Source: a bacterium
GTDB lineage: Bacteria > Planctomycetota > Planctomycetia > Kolteriales > Kolteriaceae
Length of the DNA: 47,645 nt
Direction of reading: 5' to 3'
Assembly: GCA_019753235.1 (NCBI GenBank)
Contig: JAIELF010000022.1
Location: 1 to 47,645, forward strand
Below are positions 17,732-27,886 of this stretch, in pieces. Below the pieces are notes generated by a model. That model saw only the letters and a program-made list of their open reading frames with translations. It was not told the DNA's origin and did not search any database. The position numbers and the translations under genes were made by a program. Numbering within the stretch: position 1 is the first letter of the stretch; the number at the start of each line of letters is the position of its first letter.

Positions 17732-20355
17732 TTGAACCCTCCAACTCCCCCGCCGCTGACACATCGTTGACACCGATGATGCAGCAATATCGGCAAGCCA
17801 AAGAACAGGCCCCCGGAGCGATTCTATTCTTTCGCATGGGGGACTTTTACGAGCTGTTCGGTGAGGATGCTGAGACCGCGTCGCGCCTGCTTGGCTTGAC
17901 GCTGACCAGTCGCGATAAGGGCCCTCAAGCGACCCGCATGGCTGGATTTCCTTATCACGCTCTCGAAGGTCAACTCCGCAAGCTGATCGATCTGGGGCAG
18001 AAAGTGGCGATCTGTGAACAGGTGGAAGACCCAAAACTCGCCAAGGGGCTAGTCAAACGCGAGATCACGCGGATCGTTACACCTGGGACGCTCGTGGATG
18101 ATGCGCTGCTTGATCCTCGTTCCAGCAACTTCATCGTGGCCATCGCGCCGAGCCTTGCTCGCGAGGATGAAGGGGGTCTGGCCTGGGCCGATCTGACGGC
18201 GGGGGGGATCTCGGTCGCAAGCCTCCCTTCATCAGAGATAGCCGACGAACTGGCTCGCCTGGAACCGACAGAACTTTTGTTTCCCGAGGAGAATCGCCCC
18301 GACGGACTACTCGACCTGTTGCCAAACAGTGCCGCCCGGACGGCTCGGCCTGGGTTCTTTTTCACGCGGTCGAGCGCGGAAGACATTCTTCAACGACACT
18401 TTCACGTTCAGAGTTTTGCCGGCTTTGGCATCGAGGATGGTTCAGCAGGACTCAGGGCTGCGGGGGCACTTCTCTCCTATCTACTAGAAACTCAGCGGAC
18501 AGACCTGGGCCACATCTCTCGGCTGATCCCGCATCGACGATCCGAGATGATGGTCATCGATCCTATGGCCCGACGGAGCCTCGAGATCTCTCGGACGCTG
18601 CGCGAGAACGCTCGCGAGGGGAGCCTTCTCGATGCCATCGATTTGACGAGGACCGCCGCTGGATCTCGGCTCTTGGCAGCTTGGCTCCATCAACCTCTCT
18701 TGCAACCCGAAGCGATTCGACATCGACAGTCGGGGGTCCAGGAGTGGAAAGAAGATGGATACGCTCGGCGTGAACTTCGTGAGACGCTGGCCCAGACGTA
18801 TGACATCGAAAGGCTTGCCGCCCGCATCAGCACCGGTCGCACCAATCCGCGCGATCTGGCTTCTCTTCGCGAGACGCTTCGGCAACTCCCTTCGGTGAAG
18901 GCTCGTCTGACGGCCCGGACGGCGCGGATCAATGCCGACCTCGAATCGGCAATCGACTTGATGCCGGAGATTCGCCAGGAACTCGATCGATCTCTAGTCG
19001 ACGAACCTCCGTTCACCCTCCGCGACGGAGGTATCATCAAGGCGGGTATTCATCCTGAACTGGATGAGCTCTTCGACATCGCGGCCGGCGGCAAGCAGTG
19101 GATCGCGCAGTTCCAGAGAACAGAAATCGAACGGACCGGCATCGCCAATTTGAAGGTCGGCTTCAACAAGGTGTTCGGCTTCTACCTCGAAGTCCCCCAC
19201 TCGGCCCAATCGAAAGTCCCCAGCAGCTACGTTCGAAAACAGACCGTCAAAAATGCCGAGCGCTACATCACCGACGAACTCAAACAGTACGAGCAAAAAG
19301 TTCTCGGGGCAGAGGAACGTTCGAAGACACTCGAGTACGAGATGTTTCAGCAGCTTCGAGAGAAAGTCGCCCTCCAGACCCATCGGCTGCAGGCCCTTGC
19401 CCGCGCGGTCGCCGAACTCGACGTGCTGCTGGCGCTGGCCGAACTCGCCAGCGTCGGCCACTATTGCCGACCGACGATTGACGACTCTCGGCAAATTGAA
19501 ATCGTCGGTGGTCGGCATCCCGTTCTCGATCGGCGCATGGAGACCGGCCGATTCGTTCCCAACGATACGAAGCTCGGCGACAAGGAAGGAACACTCCTAT
19601 TGCTGACTGGCCCCAACATGGCCGGCAAGAGTACGTACATTCGCCAGGTCGCGCTCGTGGCAATCCTGGCACAGATAGGGAGTTTCGTCCCGGCCGACTC
19701 GGCCAGCATCGGTGTGGCCGACCGGATCTTTGCTCGCGTGGGGGCCAGCGACGAATTGAGTCGGGGCCAAAGCACATTCATGGTCGAGATGACCGAGGCG
19801 GCCAACATCCTCAATAATGCCACCGATCGAAGTCTGGTCATCTTGGATGAGATTGGACGAGGAACCAGTACTTACGACGGCGTGTCGCTCGCCTGGGCGA
19901 TGGCCGAGCATCTGCACGATGTGATCGGTTGCCGAACTCTGTTTGCCACGCACTATCATGAATTGATCGATCTGGAGAACTCGCTCACCGGTCTTCGCAA
20001 CGCCAACATTGCCGTCCGCGAATGGAAAGATGAGGTGATCTTTCTGCATCAAATCGTCCCGGGCGGAGCAGACCGAAGTTACGGCATCCACGTCGCGCGA
20101 CTGGCGGGCGTCCCCAGGGTGATCCTCGAACGGGCCCAAGAGATTCTCACCAAGCTCGAGCGAGATCCATTCGGCCAAAGTCGGTTGCCTAAACAGCCGA
20201 AAAAGCACCGGCGGCAGTATCATCAACTCAGTCTTTTTGGAACTGCCGACCATCCGATTCTGGATGACATCAGGCTTCTCGACGTGGAGAAGCTTTCCAC
20301 CGAAGAGGCAAAATCATTGATCGATGCTTGGCAACAACGACTTCGCAAAGAGTGA
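17728..20355 (+). CDS. mutS: DNA mismatch repair protein MutS
   Basis: An 875-residue MutS that recognises mismatches and starts repair. The mismatch-binding Phe-x-Glu is in FFRMGDFYELFGEDA near residue 37. The clamp and lever regions follow, including NLKVGFNKVFGFYLEVPHS. The ATPase has Walker A GPNMAGKST (628-636), then DELSRGQSTFMVEM, the Walker B segment VILDEIGRGTSTYDG and TLFATHYHEL. The length is as usual. It is translationally coupled to the RsbW-like gene upstream. The C-terminal segment after GILERAQEI-like LERAQEILTKLE includes a basic linker and the LSLFG motif that may bind the sliding clamp. Confidence 0.97.
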   Translation: MIEPSNSPAADTSLTPMMQQYRQAKEQAPGAILFFRMGDFYELFGEDAETASRLLGLTLTSRDKGPQATRMAGFPYHALEGQLRKLIDLGQKVAICEQVEDPKLAKGLVKREITRIVTPGTLVDDALLDPRSSNFIVAIAPSLAREDEGGLAWADLTAGGISVASLPSSEIADELARLEPTELLFPEENRPDGLLDLLPNSAARTARPGFFFTRSSAEDILQRHFHVQSFAGFGIEDGSAGLRAAGALLSYLLETQRTDLGHISRLIPHRRSEMMVIDPMARRSLEISRTLRENAREGSLLDAIDLTRTAAGSRLLAAWLHQPLLQPEAIRHRQSGVQEWKEDGYARRELRETLAQTYDIERLAARISTGRTNPRDLASLRETLRQLPSVKARLTARTARINADLESAIDLMPEIRQELDRSLVDEPPFTLRDGGIIKAGIHPELDELFDIAAGGKQWIAQFQRTEIERTGIANLKVGFNKVFGFYLEVPHSAQSKVPSSYVRKQTVKNAERYITDELKQYEQKVLGAEERSKTLEYEMFQQLREKVALQTHRLQALARAVAELDVLLALAELASVGHYCRPTIDDSRQIEIVGGRHPVLDRRMETGRFVPNDTKLGDKEGTLLLLTGPNMAGKSTYIRQVALVAILAQIGSFVPADSASIGVADRIFARVGASDELSRGQSTFMVEMTEAANILNNATDRSLVILDEIGRGTSTYDGVSLAWAMAEHLHDVIGCRTLFATHYHELIDLENSLTGLRNANIAVREWKDEVIFLHQIVPGGADRSYGIHVARLAGVPRVILERAQEILTKLERDPFGQSRLPKQPKKHRRQYHQLSLFGTADHPILDDIRLLDVEKLSTEEAKSLIDAWQQRLRKE

Positions 20356-20385
20356 TTCCAAGATCCCGCGCCGCAGGTGGATGAT

Positions 20386-20859
20386 CTACGACCGATCAAC
20401 CTTGACGGGCATACCAGAGACGCCCATGAAGATCGCGTCCGCCTTGGCGATCTCTTTCCCCTGTTCGTTGGTAACGATGCTTTCGGTATGAACGATTCGG
20501 CTACCGATGCGCGGCGCGGTGGAGACGGCCAGGATCTTCCCCTGCGATACGGGACGAAAGTACTTAATCCGCAGATCAAGCGAGACAATGCTTCCGCCGG
20601 ATAGGTGAAGCTGGCGGTTGTACTCGGTCAGTAAGATCGCATGGGCCATCCCGGTATCGACGAGCGTCGCGATCACACCGCCATGCATGACGCCCGCGGG
20701 CTGACAGAGATCTTCGCGATAGGTGGCGCTGATGACGCTTCGGCCTGGTTCGACATCGACCAGCTCGAAGCCCATATTCTTAAAGAACGGGAAAGCGGCA
20801 AAGAAGGCTCGCAACCCCTCGCGTAACGGAGCGATCTCTTCGGGCGTCGCGGCGTCCAT
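20386..20859 (-). CDS. PaaI family thioesterase (hotdog fold)
   Basis: A 157-residue hotdog-fold thioesterase. The hallmark is QPAGVMHGGVIATLVDTGMAHAI (HGG with the following Asp), then LRIKYFRPVSQGKILAVSTAPRIGSRIVHTESIVTNEQGKEIAKADAIF cut into its usual strands, ending in FMGVSG. Such enzymes hydrolyse acyl- or aryl-CoA thioesters; the substrate here is not known. The gene is convergent with mutS, with 30 bases between, and stands apart from the beta-oxidation block upstream. Confidence 0.85.
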   Translation of the reverse strand: MDAATPEEIAPLREGLRAFFAAFPFFKNMGFELVDVEPGRSVISATYREDLCQPAGVMHGGVIATLVDTGMAHAILLTEYNRQLHLSGGSIVSLDLRIKYFRPVSQGKILAVSTAPRIGSRIVHTESIVTNEQGKEIAKADAIFMGVSGMPVKVDRS

Positions 20860-21075
20860 AGCGTAAAACCCTTATCTAATCACGGGGAAATAGACGTGGT
20901 GATGATTTCCCGCTGCCCGCTCTTTGTATGAGTCCGAGGGGGCCACTTCGCCCCAGGCGTTGGCCCCATATACTGCCCGAAACCGACCAGGGGGGTGTCA
21001 GAGGCATGGGTGTCGAAATGCCGAGCCTACTTGATCGCCCGTATTGCAACGATCTCGAATGAATGGGAGAACCCG

Positions 21076-22401
21076 GTGACCAACTCTCCAGCCGATCCAA
21101 GCGTTCCAGGCGTTCCAGGCGTTCCAGGTTTAGGTACACGCGCCTTGCACGCGGGGCAGGTTCCAGACCCGACGACGGGGAGTCGAGCCGTTCCGATTCA
21201 TCAGACGACAAGCTATGTCTTTCGCGATGCCGACCATGCGGCCGACCTCTTTGCTCTGCGGGAGATGGGCTTCATCTATACCCGGCTGATGAATCCGACC
21301 ACGGATGTTTTCGAGCAGCGATTGGCGGCCCTCGAAGGAGGCATCGGTGCTCTCGCTGTCGCCAGTGGGCAAATGGCGATCACGGTTGCTCTTTTGAATC
21401 TTTGCCATGCCGGGAGTCACATCGTCTCGGCCGCGGCTCTCTACGGCGGCACGGTGACGCTGTTGGCGCAGACCTTCAAGCGATTGGGAATCGATGTCAC
21501 GTTTGTTGATGCGACCGACCCGAAGAAGATCGGGGCGGCCATCAGGCCCAACACCCGAGCCGTCTTCATCGAATCACTCGCCAATCCGAAGAATGATGTT
21601 CTCGACTACAAAGCGATTGCCGACCAGGCTCATCAACACCATGTCCCGGTTGTTTGCGACAATACGGTCCTCACACCGATTCTCTTCAGGCCCTTCGAGC
21701 ATGGCATCGATATTGTCGTTTACAGCACGACGAAGTTTATCGGCGGGCACGGGACAGCCATCGGCGGGGCTATCATCGACAGCGGAAAGTTCCCCTGGTC
21801 GGCCAAGCCGGAGATGTGGCCCCAATTCATGAGCCCCGATCCCTCCTATCACGGCACGGTCTTTCACGAGGCGATCGGCCCACTCTGTTACATCATCACC
21901 TGTCGAACGCATTGGCTGCGCGATATGGGTGGGGCCATGAGCCCTTTCAATTCTTTTCTGTTCCTGCAAGGGCTCGAAACCCTTCATCTGCGGATGCCCA
22001 GACACTGCGAGAACACCCTTGCCGTTGCGAAATTCCTCGAAAAACATCCACTCGTGACGTGGGTGAATTACCCTGGGCTCGACGCGCATCCGCACCATTC
22101 CTTGACGAAGAAGTATCTCCCTGCGGGCGCGGGGGCGATCCTGGGTTTCGGCATCAAGGGAGGACGCGAAGCAGGCCGCAAGTTTGTCAGCTCCGTGAAG
22201 CTCGCCTCGCATCTGGCAAACATCGGCGATGCGAAGACGCTGGTGATTCATCCGGCCACAACGACGCATAGCCAACTCACCCCGGCCGAACTCGTGGCGG
22301 CAGGCGTGACTGAAGACTATGTCCGCGTCAGTGTCGGCCTGGAAGATGTGGCCGACATCACGGCCGATCTGGATCAAGCACTCCACGCGGCCCAGAGGTG
22401 A
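21076..22401 (+). CDS. metY: O-acetylhomoserine sulfhydrylase (MetY-like)
   Basis: A 441-residue PLP enzyme of the Cys/Met metabolism family, making homocysteine from O-acetylhomoserine and sulfide. Features include [36 protein letters not shown], the PLP segment [10 protein letters not shown], and the lysine loop [12 protein letters not shown]. The C-terminus has [15 protein letters not shown]. The start is taken as GTG 21076, which follows GGGAGA; another GTG at 20995 would add 27 residues. Just after the start the protein has VPGVPGVPG, encoded by a 9-base tandem repeat. The metX-metW fusion begins one base after its stop, and metX makes its substrate. Confidence 0.92.
   Translation: MTNSPADPSVPGVPGVPGLGTRALHAGQVPDPTTGSRAVPIHQTTSYVFRDADHAADLFALREMGFIYTRLMNPTTDVFEQRLAALEGGIGALAVASGQMAITVALLNLCHAGSHIVSAAALYGGTVTLLAQTFKRLGIDVTFVDATDPKKIGAAIRPNTRAVFIESLANPKNDVLDYKAIADQAHQHHVPVVCDNTVLTPILFRPFEHGIDIVVYSTTKFIGGHGTAIGGAIIDSGKFPWSAKPEMWPQFMSPDPSYHGTVFHEAIGPLCYIITCRTHWLRDMGGAMSPFNSFLFLQGLETLHLRMPRHCENTLAVAKFLEKHPLVTWVNYPGLDAHPHHSLTKKYLPAGAGAILGFGIKGGREAGRKFVSSVKLASHLANIGDAKTLVIHPATTTHSQLTPAELVAAGVTEDYVRVSVGLEDVADITADLDQALHAAQR
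21094..21129 (+). repeat. 9-base tandem repeat in the metY N-terminus
   Basis: Four units of gttccaggc-like sequence lie head to tail: gatccaagc at 21094 (7 of 9 matching), then gttccaggc at 21103 and 21112, and gttccaggt at 21121. They encode V-P-G units in a poorly conserved leader, where copy number could change in steps of three codons without shifting frame. Confidence 0.7.
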
Positions 22402-22402
22402 C

Positions 22403-24211
22403 ATGTCCAATTCGAAGAGTGCCGATCTGTTTGAAAGCAGTGATAGCTCGCGCAGCGGCAAGCCGCTTCGTTTTGCTCAGTATGTGACGTTCGATGAGCC
22501 CATCACGCTGGCGGCCGGCGATGTCCTCCCCAGCGTCACTGTCTGTTACGAAACATACGGCCAACTCAGTCCTCAACGCGACAACGCGGTACTGATCTGT
22601 CACGCTCTGACGGGAGATTCGCATGTCGCGTCGCATGATGACGAGGATGATCCCGGTTGGTGGGACATTCTCATCGGGCCCGGAAAGCCGGTCGATACCG
22701 ACAAATATTTTGTCATTTGTCCGAACGTTCTGGGGGGCTGCCGAGGGACGACCGGCCCCAACAGCATTCATCCCGAAACGGGCAAGCCATTCGGATCCGA
22801 CTTTCCTGTTGTCCAGATTGAAGACATTGTCGACGTCCAAAGGCGACTCGTCGATCATTTAGGTATCGACCAATTGCACGGCGTGATTGGCGGCTCGCTG
22901 GGGGGATTCATGGCCCTCACTTGGGGGGTTCGACTCCCGAGTCGGGTTCGCGGCGTCGTCGCCATGGCAACATCTCCTCGGCTGACAAGCCAGGGTTTGG
23001 CATTCGATGTGGTCGGTCGAAACGCGATCACCAGCGACCCCGAGTACCAAGGGGGGCAGTTCTATTCGAATGGGCAAGGACCGCTCGTTGGCTTGGCCAT
23101 CGCCCGCATGCTGGGCCACATCACCTATCTTTCCCGCGAAGCGATGACCTCTCGCTTTGATGTCAATCGGATGGATGCCCGCAACATCAAGACTCGCTTT
23201 GAAACCAAGTTCGCTGTCGGATCGTACCTCGCCTACCAAGGAGATCGGTTCGGCGATCGATTCGATGCCAATAGCTATGTCACACTTTCAACGGCGATGG
23301 ACCTTTTCGATTTAGGAGGGACAGCGGAGGAACTCCGGGAAGCCTTTGCCGTCACGAAGGCTCGCTGGCTGGTGATGAGTTTCTCGACCGATTGGCTTTT
23401 CCTTCCCTTTCAGTCGCGCGAAATCGTCAACGCCTTGATCGCGAACAACCGCCCTGTGACCTATTGCAATGTGATCAGCAAGTGCGGCCACGATGCCTTC
23501 CTCTTAGCCGACGACCTGGAGAGTTACGGAGAAATGACGCGGGCGTTTCTCGATAACATCGATGAAGGCTCGGACCATGCCGTTGCCAATCCCGTTCCGG
23601 AGCGGCCGACCAGTATTTTTCAAAATCGGCTCGAATATGACACGCTGTTAGAGATGATTCCACCAAAAGCGAGCGTGCTCGACCTCGGTTGCGGGGGGGG
23701 TGAGTTTCTCGGCAGGCTACAGGATCAGGGCCATCACCATGTGGTGGGATTGGAACTCGACGAGCGTGCGATTCTCGCGTGCATTCAGCGCGGGCTCGAT
23801 GTTGTGCAAGTCGACCTCAACGAAGGATTAGCAGCCTTCAGCGACGGCCAATTCGATGTGGTGGTCCTCTCCCAAACGCTGCAAGCAATTCGAAATGTCG
23901 AGCGAGTGATCCGCGAGATGCTTCGAGTCGGCAAGCATGCAATCGTGAGCTTCCCTAATGCGGCATACGCTCCTTTGCGCGAGCGACTGGCCGAGCATGG
24001 CCTGTCGCCGCAAACCGACTCGGCCCAGGGTTATCATTGGTTCAATACGCCCAGCGTCCGAACCTTTTCGATTCGGGATTTTGAGGATTTTTGCCGAATG
24101 CAAGGGATTCGCATCGAGAGGCAAATCGCCATCGATACCCGCGCCGGGACCGCCGTCACCGAACATCCCAACATGCAGGCCGACATCGCCATCATGATGC
24201 TCTCGCGGTGA
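22403..24211 (+). CDS. metX: Homoserine O-acetyltransferase fused to MetW-like methyltransferase
   Basis: A 602-residue fusion. The N-terminal MetX part (about 1-380) is an alpha/beta hydrolase: CHALTGDSHVA, the nucleophile in GVIGGSLGGFMAL (Ser165), and the Asp and His of the triad in SFSTDWLF and KCGHDAFL. It acetylates homoserine. The C-terminal part (about 400-602) is MetW: YDTLLEMIPPKASVLDLGCGGGEFL (SAM motif I, 425-433), VVGLELDE, VVVLSQTLQAIRNV and GKHAIVSFPN. MetX and MetW are usually separate adjacent genes; here they are one chain. It lies one base after metY. MetW is thought to support MetX activity in some bacteria, which would explain the fusion. Confidence 0.93.
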   Translation: MSNSKSADLFESSDSSRSGKPLRFAQYVTFDEPITLAAGDVLPSVTVCYETYGQLSPQRDNAVLICHALTGDSHVASHDDEDDPGWWDILIGPGKPVDTDKYFVICPNVLGGCRGTTGPNSIHPETGKPFGSDFPVVQIEDIVDVQRRLVDHLGIDQLHGVIGGSLGGFMALTWGVRLPSRVRGVVAMATSPRLTSQGLAFDVVGRNAITSDPEYQGGQFYSNGQGPLVGLAIARMLGHITYLSREAMTSRFDVNRMDARNIKTRFETKFAVGSYLAYQGDRFGDRFDANSYVTLSTAMDLFDLGGTAEELREAFAVTKARWLVMSFSTDWLFLPFQSREIVNALIANNRPVTYCNVISKCGHDAFLLADDLESYGEMTRAFLDNIDEGSDHAVANPVPERPTSIFQNRLEYDTLLEMIPPKASVLDLGCGGGEFLGRLQDQGHHHVVGLELDERAILACIQRGLDVVQVDLNEGLAAFSDGQFDVVVLSQTLQAIRNVERVIREMLRVGKHAIVSFPNAAYAPLRERLAEHGLSPQTDSAQGYHWFNTPSVRTFSIRDFEDFCRMQGIRIERQIAIDTRAGTAVTEHPNMQADIAIMMLSR

Positions 24212-24228
24212 ATCACGGCCAGCAAGTT

Positions 24229-25113
24229 TTAAACCCAATCGCGCGGCTGAGTGATGACTTGGTAAAGTTCCTCTTCTCGGCTCCCAGGTTCGGGGTGCCA
24301 ATCGTAAAGCCATTTGGCCGTCATCGGTAGCGACATCAAGATCGACTCGATCCGCCCCCCCGTCTTCAGCCCGAACACGGTCCCCCGATCGTAGATCAAG
24401 TTGAACTCGACGTACCTTCCTCGGCGATAGAGTTGAAAATCTCGCTCGGCCGGCGTCGAAGGGGTATTCATCCGCTTCTGGGCAATCGGCAAATACGCGG
24501 GAATAAAACGTCGACCCGCCTCTTGCACGAACGCGAACGTCGCCTCAGGATCGGATTCAAGATAGTCGAAGAAGATTCCCCCCACACCGCGAGTCTCTTG
24601 TCGATGAGGAAGATAGAAGTACTCGTCACACCACTTTTTGAGCCGGGCGAAATCCGCCACTTCACCATGTTTCTCGCAGACCTCTTTCCATTGGCGGTGA
24701 AAATGAACCGCATCCTCTGGGTACAGATAGTAAGGCGTCAAGTCGGCCCCACCACCGAACCAGGCCTTCGATTCGCCCCGTGATAGGTATCGAAAGTTTG
24801 CGTGGACCGTCGGAACGTGTGGATTCCACGGATGAAGAACCAAGGAAATCCCCGTGGCCGAGAAGTCGAGACCTTCGCCCGGAATCTGATGAGCAAATTC
24901 CGGCTTGAATCGGCTCCGAATCCGCGAGAAATTGACCCCCGCTTTCTCGAAGACGTTCCCGCCGGACAGAACACGTGTCCGTCCCCCGCCAGCGTCGGTA
25001 TGCTTCCAAGCGTCTTCGCGAAAGGCATTCCCGTCGAGCTGCTCGAGCGTCTCGCAAATCTGATCCTGCAACGATTCAAAAAAATCGCCGGCTCTTTCAA
25101 ACATCGAGATCAT
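24229..25113 (-). CDS. hemF: Oxygen-dependent coproporphyrinogen III oxidase
   Basis: HemF decarboxylates coproporphyrinogen III to protoporphyrinogen IX using O2, in heme synthesis. The protein shows GGGRTRVLSGGNVFEKAGVN, HPWNPHVPTVHANFRYL, WFGGGADLTPYYLYPED, HRQETRGVGGIFFDYLE, and GRYVEFNLIYDRGTVFGLKTGGRIESILMSLP, each a strong family segment. The chosen ATG has GGAGGGG five bases upstream; another at 25131 has no good ribosome binding site. It is convergent with metX-metW, and the O2-dependent enzyme points to aerobic heme synthesis. Confidence 0.95.
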   Translation of the reverse strand: MISMFERAGDFFESLQDQICETLEQLDGNAFREDAWKHTDAGGGRTRVLSGGNVFEKAGVNFSRIRSRFKPEFAHQIPGEGLDFSATGISLVLHPWNPHVPTVHANFRYLSRGESKAWFGGGADLTPYYLYPEDAVHFHRQWKEVCEKHGEVADFARLKKWCDEYFYLPHRQETRGVGGIFFDYLESDPEATFAFVQEAGRRFIPAYLPIAQKRMNTPSTPAERDFQLYRRGRYVEFNLIYDRGTVFGLKTGGRIESILMSLPMTAKWLYDWHPEPGSREEELYQVITQPRDWV

Positions 25114-25335
25114 TCGCCCCTCCACAGTCATCCTAGTCCAGTTCCGAGCCGATAAAAGGATGCGTCGACTCCGGTTATCACGAAGTTAACGAATGCGACA
25201 ACTTGGCTGTTTACAAAAAGATTGCGTGGTGCGAGCAAACCTCTCACTATTGGTCATAATATCGGAGCGAGACCTCGCTGTTTGCCCATATCGCGCGACA
25301 GGAAGTTCCCACCGTCAGTAACGGAGTCTGAGTCG

Positions 25336-27885
25336 ATGAACGTGCGTCGTTTCACCATTCACCCGAACATCCCCGCGCGGCTCGCTCCTCTCGAGCGGCT
25401 GGCTCGAAACATTTGGTGGTGTTGGAATCCTGACGCCATCGCGCTGTTTCGTCGGCTCGACGAGGATCTTTATTCCGCGTCGGGGCATAACCCGGTGAAG
25501 TTGATCGGCAGCATCGATCAATCTCGGCTGGATGAAGTCGCCGAGGACGCGGGCTTCTTGGCCCACATGGACCGGGTCGCGAGCGCCTTCGATCATTACA
25601 TGAAAATGCCTACCTGGTTCAGCCAGCACCATCCCAACGACAAAACCAAGATTGCCTACTTCTCGGCCGAGTTCGGCCTGCACGAGAGCCTGCCGATTTA
25701 CTCGGGCGGTCTGGGAATCTTGGCGGGCGACCACCTCAAAAGTGCCAGCGAACTGGGCATTCCGCTGGTGGGTGTTGGCCTGGCGTATCAACAAGGATAC
25801 TTTCGCCAGTACCTTAACGCGGACGGCTGGCAACAAGAGCGCTATCCCGAAAACGACTTCTACACCATGCCGCTGGAACTCCAAGTCGACTCGAAGGGCG
25901 AACCGATCAAGATCGGTGTTGAGTACCCTGGCCGAACCGTTAAGGCTCAGATCTGGCGAATTCCCATCGGACGAGTCTCGCTGTACATTCTCGACTGCAA
26001 TGTTCCCGAGAACAGCCCCGAGGATCGCGAGATCACCGCCCAACTTTACGGCGGCGATCAGGATATGCGCGTCCGCCAAGAGATGATGCTCGGCATCGGC
26101 GGGCTCCGCGCCATTCGCGCGATCGGCATCGAACCGACAATCTGTCACATGAACGAAGGCCACTCCGCATTTCTCGCCCTCGAGCGAACGCTTACTACCA
26201 TGGAACGGTCCGGCGTCGATTTCGAATCGGCTCGAGAGGTGGTCGCGGCGGGCTGCGTCTTCACGACCCATACGCCCGTCGAAGCCGGCAACGATATGTT
26301 TCCTCCGTATCTCGTCGATCAGTACCTTGCTCCGTACTACCACCGTTTGGGAATCGACAAGGAACGCTTCCTCGGCCTAGGTCGACAAAACCCGTTTGAT
26401 CGAGCCGAGCCTTTCTGCATGACCGTGCTTGCGATCCGCTTTGCCAATTTCGCCAATGGCGTCAGCAAGCTGCATGGCAAAGTCTCGCGAAAGATGTGGA
26501 AGAAGATTTGGCCCGATGTACCCGAAGCCGATCTTCCCATCCGATCAATCACCAACGGCGTTCACATTAAGAGCTTCCTCTGTGCCGAGATGAGCAGCCT
26601 GTACGATCGCTATCTTGGTCCAGATTGGGGCGAGCAAGCTGACGACCACTCAATTTGGCAGCGCGTCGAGCACATTCCCGATTCCGAACTTTGGCGGACG
26701 CATGAACGCCGACGCGAACGTCTGGTGGCGTTCGCACGAAGACGGTTGGTGCAGCAGACCCGCGCCCGCGGCGGAAGCGCGTCCGAATTGCAGATGGCCG
26801 AGGAAGTGCTGGATCCGGATGTTTTGACGATCGGGTTCGCGCGTCGATTCGCCACCTATAAGCGAGCGACATTGATCTTCCGCGATCCCAAGCGATTGGC
26901 CGCGATGATCAACGATGCCAAACGCCCGGTTCAATTCATCTTTGCCGGCAAGGCCCATCCGAAAGATCACGGCGGCAAAGAACTCATCGCGCAGATCGTC
27001 CACAATGCTCGCAACGAAGAGTTCCGCAGACGCGTCGTCTTCCTCGAAGATTATGACATGAACGTCGCCCGCTATCTGGTTCAAGGCGTGGACATTTGGC
27101 TCAACAATCCAAGACGACCGCTCGAAGCGAGTGGAACCAGCGGCATGAAGGGGCCGGCAAACGGCTCGATCAATTTCTCGGTCCTCGACGGCTGGTGGTG
27201 CGAAGCGTACGCCGGCGACAACGGTTGGGCGATCGGCTCGGGCGAAGAGTACACCGACCTCAACTATCACGATGAGGTCGAGAGCCGGGCCATGTACGAT
27301 CTGCTCGAGAAAGAGATCACCCCGCTCTTCTATGATCGAACAGCCGACAACTTGCCGCGCGGTTGGATCCGAAGAATGAAGCGATCCATCATGACGGTTT
27401 GCCCGGTCTTCAACACCAACCGCATGGTGCAAGAGTACACGGAACGATTCTATCTTCCATCGTCCACCAAGTTCGGCGAGTTGGCCGCCAATGGACTGGC
27501 CAACGGAACCGCACTGTCGCTTTGGCTCCACAAAATGCGAACCGTTTGGGATTCGGTCCGCGTCGCCAATGTCGATGTGATCGAGAACGGTCGGCTCGAA
27601 GTCGGCAAAAGACTTCGCGTCAAAGCAGAGCTCGCGCTAGGAGATCTACTCCCCAGCGAAGTCAAAGTCGAACTGTATCATGGCAGCGTCGATGCCACCG
27701 GCAACATCAACGGGGCACAGGTGATTTCCATGTCCAGCACGACGAAATCCGCCAACGGCACCCATGGCTTCGAAGGAGAGATCCCGTGCCGAACCAGTGG
27801 ACAACACGGGTTCGCCGTCCGCGTGTTGCCGCACCATCCGAACCTCCCTCGTACTTACGAGCCAGGCCTGATTCGATGGGGTTAA
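25336..27885 (+). CDS. glgP: Alpha-glucan (glycogen/maltodextrin) phosphorylase
   Basis: An 849-residue GT35 phosphorylase releasing glucose 1-phosphate from alpha-1,4-glucans. It opens with the DUF3417-type N-terminus FTIHPNIPARLAPLERLARN and then IAYFSAEFGLHESLPIYSGG. It has HMNEGHSAFLALER, FTTHTPVEAGND, FARRFATYKRA, and the PLP lysine region EASGTSGMKGPANGSIN followed by LDGWWCEAY. The shorter linear architecture is that of the bacterial/archaeal alpha-glucan phosphorylase subgroup rather than the classical GlgP. The ATG at 25336 begins the conserved region. Its own promoter lies in the divergent gap shared with hemF. A receiver-like gene follows one base after its stop, so the two are co-transcribed. 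Confidence 0.93.
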   Translation: MNVRRFTIHPNIPARLAPLERLARNIWWCWNPDAIALFRRLDEDLYSASGHNPVKLIGSIDQSRLDEVAEDAGFLAHMDRVASAFDHYMKMPTWFSQHHPNDKTKIAYFSAEFGLHESLPIYSGGLGILAGDHLKSASELGIPLVGVGLAYQQGYFRQYLNADGWQQERYPENDFYTMPLELQVDSKGEPIKIGVEYPGRTVKAQIWRIPIGRVSLYILDCNVPENSPEDREITAQLYGGDQDMRVRQEMMLGIGGLRAIRAIGIEPTICHMNEGHSAFLALERTLTTMERSGVDFESAREVVAAGCVFTTHTPVEAGNDMFPPYLVDQYLAPYYHRLGIDKERFLGLGRQNPFDRAEPFCMTVLAIRFANFANGVSKLHGKVSRKMWKKIWPDVPEADLPIRSITNGVHIKSFLCAEMSSLYDRYLGPDWGEQADDHSIWQRVEHIPDSELWRTHERRRERLVAFARRRLVQQTRARGGSASELQMAEEVLDPDVLTIGFARRFATYKRATLIFRDPKRLAAMINDAKRPVQFIFAGKAHPKDHGGKELIAQIVHNARNEEFRRRVVFLEDYDMNVARYLVQGVDIWLNNPRRPLEASGTSGMKGPANGSINFSVLDGWWCEAYAGDNGWAIGSGEEYTDLNYHDEVESRAMYDLLEKEITPLFYDRTADNLPRGWIRRMKRSIMTVCPVFNTNRMVQEYTERFYLPSSTKFGELAANGLANGTALSLWLHKMRTVWDSVRVANVDVIENGRLEVGKRLRVKAELALGDLLPSEVKVELYHGSVDATGNINGAQVISMSSTTKSANGTHGFEGEIPCRTSGQHGFAVRVLPHHPNLPRTYEPGLIRWG

Positions 27886-27886
27886 G

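Noticed and set aside
20859..21075. Possible SAM-type riboswitch before metY
   Set aside because: No conserved core of a known SAM or SAH riboswitch class could be matched in the 216-base gap.
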